In this document: piece after piece, positions 1-4,769 of the stretch | Layout: every line of letters starts with the position of its first letter | Position numbering within the stretch: the first letter of the stretch is position 1 | DNA from: Pseudomonadota bacterium | GTDB taxonomy: Bacteria; Pseudomonadota; Alphaproteobacteria; Rhizobiales; Tepidamorphaceae | Reading direction: 5' to 3' | DNA length: 6,122 nucleotides | Assembly: GCA_023435545.1 (NCBI GenBank) | Contig: JAEYRQ010000404.1 | Span: 1-6,122, forward strand | The notes under the pieces: model-generated | The model's input: the letters and a program-made list of their open reading frames with translations, nothing else | Database searches by the model: none | What the model was told of the DNA's origin: nothing | Made by a program: the position numbers and the translations under genes

Positions 1-760
1 GGCCAAGGCCGGCCGGCCGCGCGCCGAAGTTCGGGCGGCACTGGCCGACGCGCCGCCGTTGCGCGGCTTCCGCGCGGCGATCGACCGCGAGATTGCCGCC
101 GGCCGGCCGGCGCTGATCGCCGAGATCAAGAAGGCGAGCCCGTCCAAAGGGCTGATCCGCGCCGACTTCGATCCGCCTGCTCTCGCCCGTGCCTACGAGG
201 CGGGTGGGGCGACATGCATTTCGGTGCTGACCGACAGGCCGTCATTTCAGGGGCGGCCCGACTACCTCGTCGCGGCACGCGCGGCGGTGTCGCTGCCGGC
301 GATCCGCAAGGATTTCCTGTACGATCCCTATCAGGTCGACGAGAGCCGTGCGCTCGGGGCCGACTGCATCCTGATCATCATGGCCGCCGTCACCGACGAC
401 GAGGCCCGGGCGCTCGAGGACGCGGCCGGGGATGTGGGCATGGATGTGCTGGTCGAGATCCATGACGCCGAGGAGCTTGAGCGGGCACTACGGCTGCGGT
501 CAACCTTCATCGGGATCAACAATCGTGATCTGAGGACCTTCGAGACGAAACTCGAGACATCGATCGAACTCGCTGCACAGCTTCCCGCCGGCTACACGAT
601 CGTCGGCGAGAGCGGCATCTACACGCCAGCCGACATCGCCCGGCTGGAGGCCGCCGGCATGCACGCCTTCCTGGTCGGGGAGAGCCTGATGCGGCAGGAC
701 GACGTCGCGGCCGCGACGCGAGCCCTGCTCGCCCGGGCGACGGTCGATGCGGCGGAGTGA
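1..760 (+). CDS. trpC: Indole-3-glycerol-phosphate synthase, 5' end cut off by the window
   Basis: This enzyme closes the ring of 1-(2-carboxyphenylamino)-1-deoxyribulose 5-phosphate to indole-3-glycerol phosphate, the fourth step from chorismate to tryptophan, in the cytoplasm. The frame is already open at base 2, and the residues before the TTG at 59 (ending ADAPPLRGF) fit the family N-terminus, so the gene is partial rather than starting at 59. About 252 residues are visible; roughly 10-25 are probably missing. Counting from the codon at 59, the TIM-barrel motifs are [12 protein letters not shown] (20-31, with the catalytic Glu and Lys), [11 protein letters not shown] (55-65), [10 protein letters not shown] (83-92, catalytic Lys84), [10 protein letters not shown] (131-140), IGINNRDL (151-158) and VGESGI (182-187). 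All expected catalytic positions are present. The stop is TGA at 758-760. In alphaproteobacteria trpG and trpD usually lie upstream, outside this window. Identification is very secure. Confidence 0.97.
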   Translation, partial: AKAGRPRAEVRAALADAPPLRGFRAAIDREIAAGRPALIAEIKKASPSKGLIRADFDPPALARAYEAGGATCISVLTDRPSFQGRPDYLVAARAAVSLPAIRKDFLYDPYQVDESRALGADCILIIMAAVTDDEARALEDAAGDVGMDVLVEIHDAEELERALRLRSTFIGINNRDLRTFETKLETSIELAAQLPAGYTIVGESGIYTPADIARLEAAGMHAFLVGESLMRQDDVAAATRALLARATVDAAE

Positions 761-792
761 TGCCTTGACCATCGTTCCCCACCCATCCGGCG

Positions 793-901
793 TCATCCCG
801 GCCAAGCGTGTCAGCGCGACGAGCCGGGATCGGAACGCGCATGCCGCCTGGCTGTGTTGTGCCGTCCCGATCCCGGATCGGCCTGTGGCCGTCCGGGATG
901 A
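793..901. repeat. Composite intergenic palindromic element between trpC and moaC
   Basis: The outer ends form a perfect 9-bp inverted repeat, TCATCCCGG (793-801) and CCGGGATGA (893-901). A second perfect 10-bp pair lies inside it, CCGGGATCGG (824-833) and CCGATCCCGG (867-876). Each half can also fold alone. The left arm pairs ATCCCGGC (795-802) with GCCGGGAT (823-830). The right arm pairs ATCCCGGA (870-877) with TCCGGGAT (892-899), continued by CGGCC/GGCCG (879-883 / 887-891) around a TGT loop with one bulged T at 878. The layout resembles the dispersed GTCATCCCGG...CCGGGATGAC palindromes known from intergenic regions of many alphaproteobacteria. That family link is from memory, and only one copy is visible here. 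On RNA it could act as a terminator, attenuator or processing site between trpC and moaC. Confidence 0.75.
870..899 (+). terminator. Strong hairpin upstream of moaC, possible transcript-end or processing structure
   Basis: This right arm of the palindromic element forms an 8-bp stem (870-877 / 892-899) stacked, across one bulged T, on a 5-bp stem (879-883 / 887-891) with a 3-nt loop. No T-run follows (the next bases are GAGGCGGG), so it does not look like a classical intrinsic terminator. It could still slow polymerase, protect the 3' end of trpC mRNA from exonucleases or separate trp from moa expression. The structure is directly visible; the function is inferred. Confidence 0.35.
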
Positions 902-928
902 GGCGGGCGATGAACGGGACTCGGAATA

Positions 929-1414
929 GTGGCCCGCCCTTCGCTCACCCATCTGGACGAGACCGGCACCGCGCGCATGGTCGACGTGTCGGACAAGGAC
1001 GTGACCGAGCGCACCGCCACCGCCGAGGGCCTGGTCCGGATGCGGGCGGAGACGCTGGATCTGATCGTCAAGGGCGAGGCCAAGAAGGGCGACGTGCTCG
1101 GCGTCGCCCGCATTGCCGGGATCATGGCGGCGAAACGGACCCACGACCTGATCCCGCTCTGCCACCCGCTCGCCCTGTCGAGGGTGTCGGTGGATCTCGA
1201 GCCGATGCCGGCGGAGAACGCCGTGCGGGTCGTCGCAACCGCCAAGGTCACCGGGCGCACAGGCGTGGAGATGGAGGCGCTGACCGCGGTCTCCGTCGCC
1301 TGCTTGACCGTCTACGACATGGTGAAGGCCGTCGACCGTGGCATCGAGATCACCGGAATCAGGCTCACCGCCAAGGCGGGCGGACGCTCGGGCGACTGGA
1401 GCGCCGAAGGCTGA
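929..1414 (+). CDS. moaC: Cyclic pyranopterin monophosphate synthase, MoaC
   Basis: MoaC converts 3',8-cyclo-7,8-dihydro-GTP, made from GTP by MoaA, into cyclic pyranopterin monophosphate in the first stage of molybdenum cofactor synthesis. The protein has 161 residues, normal for the family. It shows [18 protein letters not shown] (6-23), [13 protein letters not shown] (69-81, His79) and [28 protein letters not shown] (109-136). The last stretch holds Arg110, Glu114, Glu116, Asp130 and Lys133, which match the E. coli active-site set with an offset of two; Lys53 matches E. coli Lys51. The GTG start at 929 is chosen because the family N-terminus (LTHLDE) begins just after it; the next in-frame Met is residue 17, inside a conserved motif. 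The Shine-Dalgarno sequence is weak (only a CGGGA-like stretch about 10 nt upstream), so initiation may be modest. The TGA stop overlaps the moeA ATG. Confidence 0.97.
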   Translation: MARPSLTHLDETGTARMVDVSDKDVTERTATAEGLVRMRAETLDLIVKGEAKKGDVLGVARIAGIMAAKRTHDLIPLCHPLALSRVSVDLEPMPAENAVRVVATAKVTGRTGVEMEALTAVSVACLTVYDMVKAVDRGIEITGIRLTAKAGGRSGDWSAEG

Positions 1415-2625
1415 TGGCGCTGATACCTGTTGACGAGGCGCTCCGCCGCATCGTCTCGGACGTTTCTCCCCTTCCCCCGGAAGCCGTGGCGCTGGACCGG
1501 GCCCTGGGCCGGGCGCTTGCGGCCGATCTCGCCTCCCGCCGGACCCAGCCCCCCTGGGACGTCTCGGCGATGGACGGCTACGCAGTCAGGGCGGCAGACG
1601 TGGCGACAGTGCCGGTCCGGCTGAACGTGATCGGCAGTGCACCCGCGGGCCATCCCTTCCGGAGCGCCGTCGGCGCGGGCGAGGCCGTTCGGATCTTTAC
1701 CGGCGCACCGCTGCCGGAGGGGGCCGACGCGATCGTGATCCAGGAGGACACCGAGCGCGACGGCGATACGGTCATCATCCGCGAGACGTCAGCGGCCGGA
1801 CGGTTCGTGCGTCGGCGCGGCCTCGACTTTGCCGAGGGTGACGTCCTGGTTTCCGGCGGCAGCAGGCTCCGGCCGCGCGATATCGCGCTGGCGGCCGCGA
1901 TGAACTACGCGGAAATCCCCGTGCGTCGCCGCCCACGGGTCGCCGTGCTCGCAACCGGCGACGAACTCGCCCCGCCCGGGACCGATCCGGGTCCGGACCG
2001 CATCATCTCCTCCAACAGCTACGGCGTCGGCGCGATGGTGCGGCAGTTCGGCGGCGAGGCGATCGACCTCGGCATCGCGCCCGACACCCGCGATGCGCTG
2101 GCGGCGGGAATCCGCCAGGCCCAGACTTCGGGCGCGGAGATACTGGTCACGCTCGGCGGTGCCTCGGTCGGCGAACATGACCTGGTGCAGGACGCGCTGA
2201 AGGCGGAAGGCCTGACGCTCGACTTCTGGCAGATCGCGATGCGGCCGGGCAAACCGCTGATGTTCGGCCGCCTCGGCGACATGCGGGTACTCGGACTGCC
2301 CGGCAATCCGGTCTCGGCGATGGTCTGCGCGCGGCTGTTCCTGGTGCCGCTGGTCGAGGAGCTGCTCGGGCTGACGGACCGGGGAACCGGCGATGTGCCG
2401 GCGGTGCTCGGCGGGGACCTGCCGGAAAACGATCGCCGGCAGGACTACCTGCGCGCGACTGCTGTCCGCGACGACACGGGACGGCTGGTCGCAGCGCCGT
2501 TTGCCCGGCAGGATTCCTCGATGCTGGCAACGCTCGGGCGCGCCGACGCCTTCATCGTGCGCCCGCCGCATGCGCCGGCGGCAAAGGCCGGAGATGCCTG
2601 CGCCGTGATGCTGCTCGACTTCTGA
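1414..2625 (+). CDS. moeA: Molybdopterin molybdenumtransferase, MoeA
   Basis: MoeA inserts molybdate into adenylylated molybdopterin, releasing AMP, as the last core step of Moco formation. The protein is 403 residues, as expected for bacterial MoeA. Visible motifs are WDVSAMDGYAVR (48-59, with the conserved Asp54), RIFTGAPLPEGADAIVIQED (93-112), LATGDEL (179-185, Glu184), the MoCF-fold nucleotide/pterin motif TLGGASVGEHD (246-256), MRPGKPLMFG (276-285) and GLPGNPVSAM (294-303). The C-terminal beta-barrel domain IV follows from about residue 325. The ATG at 1414 shares its A with the moaC stop (TGATG), which implies translational coupling. A GGAG at 1398-1401 and an AAGG at 1407-1410, both at non-ideal distance, also suggest dependence on upstream ribosomes. 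The same frame stays open upstream through moaC, but that extension has no family similarity. Confidence 0.97.
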   Translation: MALIPVDEALRRIVSDVSPLPPEAVALDRALGRALAADLASRRTQPPWDVSAMDGYAVRAADVATVPVRLNVIGSAPAGHPFRSAVGAGEAVRIFTGAPLPEGADAIVIQEDTERDGDTVIIRETSAAGRFVRRRGLDFAEGDVLVSGGSRLRPRDIALAAAMNYAEIPVRRRPRVAVLATGDELAPPGTDPGPDRIISSNSYGVGAMVRQFGGEAIDLGIAPDTRDALAAGIRQAQTSGAEILVTLGGASVGEHDLVQDALKAEGLTLDFWQIAMRPGKPLMFGRLGDMRVLGLPGNPVSAMVCARLFLVPLVEELLGLTDRGTGDVPAVLGGDLPENDRRQDYLRATAVRDDTGRLVAAPFARQDSSMLATLGRADAFIVRPPHAPAAKAGDACAVMLLDF

Positions 2626-2629
2626 GGCC

Positions 2630-3283
2630 CTACAGCGGTCTGTCCAGATAGACCTGATAACGCTGCGGCTTGGGTTTCTCCCGGTCCTCCTCGCGCTCGT
2701 AGCGGATCGAGCTCTGGCCGATCAGCGAGACCGGCAGGATCATGAGCCGGGCGAAGGCGGTCGGCTCCGTCTGGGACGCTGCGGCGAACACCGGCTCCGG
2801 GCCGCTCTCATACCAGGCTTCCAGTGGCCCGTACTCGTGGCTCTTTCCCCCCGTGTCGATGCGGATCGACCCCGACAGCAATACGCGGATACCTGGCCCG
2901 CGATGCGTGTGCAGGTACGCGACGCCACCCGGCGGGAACTCGACGCGGTCACAGCGCAGGAGACGTCCTTTTTCGGTGTCGAAATCGAGCTGGGTCGAGA
3001 GCAGCAGGCGCGATGCGGCGCGCTCCCGGCGTTGGTCCGGCAGCGGATACGGTCTGTCGATCAGGTCCCAGCGAAGTGCGGTGGCACCCTCGCGGGAGTG
3101 CAGCGCTGTCTCGCCGTCGAGCGAGATGGCCGAGTTGGCCGCCAGCGATGCCGACTGGCCGCTGCCGTCGGCGCGCAGGTTTCCCTCCACGACATAGACC
3201 GCCGTCGCCAGGGTTGGTGCCGTCTCCAGCCGGCCGCCGGGTTCGAAGGTCTCGACGGAGGCGGTCAGATGCAGGGCGGCCAT
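2630..3283 (-). CDS. Two-domain cupin-like protein of unknown substrate
   Basis: The 217-residue protein looks like a bicupin. The N-terminal half (about 1-75) has beta-strand character with YVVEGNLRADG (30-40) but no metal-binding histidine pair. The C-terminal half (about 105-185) has a recognisable motif 1, PPGGVAYLHTHRGPGIRVLLSGSIRID (117-143), with His125 and His127, then EAWYESGPEPV (155-165) in the region of motif 2. The usual motif-1 Glu and motif-2 His are not in place, so metal binding may be altered or absent. There is no signal peptide, so it should be cytoplasmic. The ATG at 3283 is preferred over the one at 3310 because GAGGAG lies 6 nt upstream and the longer form would start inside the SDR gene. 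It is the last gene of the minus-strand operon. It could be a metabolic enzyme (isomerase or dioxygenase-like) or a ligand-binding protein; function is not assignable. Confidence 0.85.
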   Translation of the reverse strand: MAALHLTASVETFEPGGRLETAPTLATAVYVVEGNLRADGSGQSASLAANSAISLDGETALHSREGATALRWDLIDRPYPLPDQRRERAASRLLLSTQLDFDTEKGRLLRCDRVEFPPGGVAYLHTHRGPGIRVLLSGSIRIDTGGKSHEYGPLEAWYESGPEPVFAAASQTEPTAFARLMILPVSLIGQSSIRYEREEDREKPKPQRYQVYLDRPL

Positions 3284-3289
3284 TCCCGG

Positions 3290-3296
3290 CTCCTCA
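3290..3296 (-). promoter_or_regulatory. Shine-Dalgarno of the cupin gene overlapping the SDR stop codon
   Basis: On the minus strand the sequence TGAGGAG contains both the TGA stop of the SDR gene (3296-3294) and the GAGGAG ribosome site (3295-3290) of the cupin gene, 6 nt before its ATG at 3283. Ribosomes ending SDR translation would stop on this site, so coupled translation is likely. The site also decides the cupin start in favour of 3283. Confidence 0.8.
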
Positions 3297-4040
3297 GTGG
3301 AAATAGGCACCGCCGTCCACTACCAGCGTCTGCCCGGTGATGAACGCCGCGTCCGGCCCGGCGAGGAAGGCCACAGCACCGACGATATCCTCGGGGTGTT
3401 GGTCGCGCGGGATGACGCGCGCCTTCAGTGAAACCTCCTGAAGTTTCTCCAACTGGACCGGATTGGCCTTGACACCGTCCGACAGGGTGAAACCGGGGGC
3501 AACCGCATTGACGAGAATGCCGGCGCCGCCGAGTTCCTTGGCGAGCGCCCGGGTGAAGCCGATGATCGCTCCCTTGCTGGTCACGTAGTGCAGCAGGAAC
3601 GGAACGCCCTTGAACGGCGTGCCGGAGTTTATGTTGACGATGCGGCCGCCTCCCCGCTCGCGCATCAGCGGGGCGATGGCTCGGCAGCAGAGAAATGCGC
3701 CGAGCACGTTGACGTCCATCACCCGCCGCCACTCTTCGACGCCGATCTCCTCGAATGGCTGAGGGACCAGCGAGGAATAGACGCCTGCATTGTTCACCAG
3801 GATGTCGGCGCCTCCGAACGCCGCGCGGGTGGCCTCCGCGAGGCGTGCGACATCCCCTTCACTGGAGACGTCGCAGTCCAGTCCGATCGCGCCTCCGCCG
3901 ATCTCATCGGCTGCCTCGGCTGCCCCGCTCATGTCGGCGACGACGAGGCGCGCACCTTCGGCCGCCAGACGCTCCGCGATAGCCCGACCAATGCCTTGCG
4001 TCGCCCCGGTGACGATCGCCACCTTGCCCTCGAGCCGCAT
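3294..4040 (-). CDS. Short-chain dehydrogenase/reductase, classical SDR family
   Basis: This is a predicted NAD(P)-dependent oxidoreductase acting on an alcohol or ketone of unknown identity. The 248-residue length is typical of classical SDRs. The Rossmann cofactor motif TGATQGIG is at 11-18. Asp36 at the end of beta-2 (LVVAD) favours NAD(H) over NADP(H). LVNNAG is at 81-86, Asn111 lies in DVNVLGAF, and the catalytic triad is Ser139, Tyr152 and Lys156 (HYVTSK). The C-terminus FITGQTLVVDGGAYF (233-247) is the usual SDR ending. The ATG at 4040 is chosen because the protein begins MRLEGKVAIVTG, the standard SDR N-terminus, and AGGAGGAGG lies 7 nt upstream. An open extension to 4220 only antisense-reads the preceding gene's frame. 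The gene starts 26 nt after the NIPSNAP stop and is followed directly by the cupin gene. FabG-like enzymes share these motifs, but the context argues against fatty acid synthesis. Confidence 0.95.
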   Translation of the reverse strand: MRLEGKVAIVTGATQGIGRAIAERLAAEGARLVVADMSGAAEAADEIGGGAIGLDCDVSSEGDVARLAEATRAAFGGADILVNNAGVYSSLVPQPFEEIGVEEWRRVMDVNVLGAFLCCRAIAPLMRERGGGRIVNINSGTPFKGVPFLLHYVTSKGAIIGFTRALAKELGGAGILVNAVAPGFTLSDGVKANPVQLEKLQEVSLKARVIPRDQHPEDIVGAVAFLAGPDAAFITGQTLVVDGGAYFH

Positions 4041-4047
4041 GCGTGCG

Positions 4048-4056
4048 CCTCCTCCT
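4048..4056 (-). promoter_or_regulatory. Strong Shine-Dalgarno sequence of the SDR gene
   Basis: The minus strand reads AGGAGGAGG ending 7 nt before the ATG at 4040, an almost ideal ribosome site. It fixes the SDR start and suggests that this middle gene is translated strongly. Confidence 0.85.
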
Positions 4057-4066
4057 GGCCCTCGCA

Positions 4067-4381
4067 CTACTTTATCGGCGAAAAGGCGGTCGGGACCAGT
4101 ATCCTGTTTTCCTGGCTCTCGATGAACTCGGCGATCCTGGGCAGGTAGGCCTGCCAGGCCGGTTCGGCCATGAGTTCCGCGCGCTTGCGCTCGCGCTCCG
4201 CCAGGCTCTCGTAGCCCCACAGGTGCACCACGCTCGACAGCGTGCCGATCTCGGTGGTGAAGTAGCCGATCATACGCGGCAGGATGCGGGTCTGTATGGG
4301 CATGCCCTCGGCGACATACAGGTCCAGATAGTCCTTCATCTTGCCCAGCCTGATCTTGTAGATGCGCTCCTCGACGATCAT
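4067..4381 (-). CDS. NIPSNAP family protein
   Basis: This 104-residue protein matches the NIPSNAP family, a ferredoxin-like dimeric alpha/beta-barrel fold. The N-terminus MIVEERIYKIRLGKMKDYLDLY (1-22) is the family's first strand and helix. MIGYFTTEIGTLSSVVHLWGYESLAERERKRAEL (37-70) is its most characteristic stretch, followed by PAWQAYLPRIAEFIESQENRILVPTAFSP (74-102). There is no signal peptide or membrane segment. The start at 4381 is supported by AAGGAG 5 nt upstream and by the family N-terminus; the longer open frame back to 4687 is not family-like. It is the first gene of the minus-strand operon. Bacterial NIPSNAPs are often found in catabolic clusters beside SDRs and other oxidoreductases, but their biochemical role is mostly unknown; candidates are small-ligand binding or monooxygenase-like activity. 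Family call is secure, function is open. Confidence 0.92.
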   Translation of the reverse strand: MIVEERIYKIRLGKMKDYLDLYVAEGMPIQTRILPRMIGYFTTEIGTLSSVVHLWGYESLAERERKRAELMAEPAWQAYLPRIAEFIESQENRILVPTAFSPIK

Positions 4382-4549
4382 GACGGCTCCTTCTGTTGCA
4401 TCGGTGCTCTTCCGACCCTTCTGGATTCCATCACTATCCCGGCAGCGGAGCCGAGCCTTGTCGCTGCGTCTGATTTTCGCTTCCCGCTGCACTTCCGCCG
4501 CGTCAGTGCGGGCAAAAGTGCTTCTCCTCGCACCTAAATTGCAGCAACA

Positions 4550-4559
4550 ATGTATACGT
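4550..4559. promoter_or_regulatory. Candidate operator: imperfect palindrome ATGTATACGT
   Basis: Eight of ten bases are palindromic around GTATAC, inside the only AT-rich patch of the divergent region. GTATAC-centred palindromes resemble operators of some GntR-family regulators that control catabolic genes. The location would allow control of the NIPSNAP operon, the dehydrogenase gene or both. It is short and could be chance; no regulator gene is in the window. Confidence 0.2.
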
Positions 4560-4759
4560 GGTAGCGTTCGAATGCGGTTCTTCGCTCGTTGAGTGGGGAG
4601 AAAAGACAGCCCCCGACAACCGGCCGCAAGGCAGGAACGCCCCGCCGGACTCGGCAGGTCCGAACGGAACGATCGCGCCTGCGGCAAGGCGACGAAGCCG
4701 CATTCGGCTGCGTGCCGGGCCGTTCCGGTCGCGCCGGTGGTCGTCTATCGAACCAAGAC

Positions 4760-4767
4760 GGGGAGGA
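4760..4767 (+). promoter_or_regulatory. Shine-Dalgarno of the sugar dehydrogenase gene
   Basis: GGGGAGGA lies just before the ATG at 4770, with a somewhat short gap of about 3 nt from the GGAGG core. Together with the signal peptide that begins at this ATG, it decides the start against the longer open frame from 4593. Confidence 0.75.
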
Positions 4768-4769
4768 AC

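Larger units (their letters stand above)
4382..4769. other. Divergent intergenic region between the NIPSNAP operon and the sugar dehydrogenase gene
   Basis: The 388 nt separate two divergent transcription units and should contain both promoters. Open frames cross it on both strands, but they are rich in Arg, Pro and Ser, have no recognisable domains and lack good ribosome sites, so I call no gene. About 4534-4560 is clearly more AT-rich than its surroundings. I could not find a convincing sigma-70 promoter in either direction; the best plus-strand match (TTGCAG at 4539, TAGCGT at 4562, 17-nt spacer) is weak. Confidence 0.7.

Noticed and set aside
1..120. Runs of GGCCGGCC near the left edge
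   Set aside because: They lie within or in frame with trpC coding sequence and follow from Ala/Gly/Arg/Pro codons at high G+C.
747..929. Small plus-strand open frame in the trpC-moaC gap
   Set aside because: It runs through the palindromic element, has no clear ribosome site and no recognisable protein features; it is explained by the repeat and high G+C.
1789..2571. 260-codon open frame antisense to moeA
   Set aside because: No recognisable motifs and complete overlap with a certain gene.
808..2625. A single 605-codon open frame that could suggest an N-terminally extended MoeA
   Set aside because: Its first part reads moaC DNA in another frame and gives an Arg/Gly-rich sequence with no domain. 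MoeA family similarity begins at the ATG at 1414, which overlaps the moaC stop.
4041..4220. Extended N-terminus for the SDR
   Set aside because: It would overlap the NIPSNAP gene in another frame, whereas MRLEGKVAIVTG at 4040 with AGGAGGAGG upstream is the standard SDR start.
4043..4537. Plus-strand open frame opposite the NIPSNAP gene
   Set aside because: It overlaps a family-supported gene entirely and shows no domain or convincing start.
4696..4709. Small hairpin AGCCG-CATT-CGGCT upstream of the sugar dehydrogenase
   Set aside because: A 5-bp stem is expected by chance in such GC-rich DNA and nothing else supports a role.
4593..4769. Extended N-terminus for the sugar dehydrogenase
   Set aside because: The added 59 residues are charged and low in family likeness, and would bury a good signal peptide that starts at 4770 behind a ribosome site.
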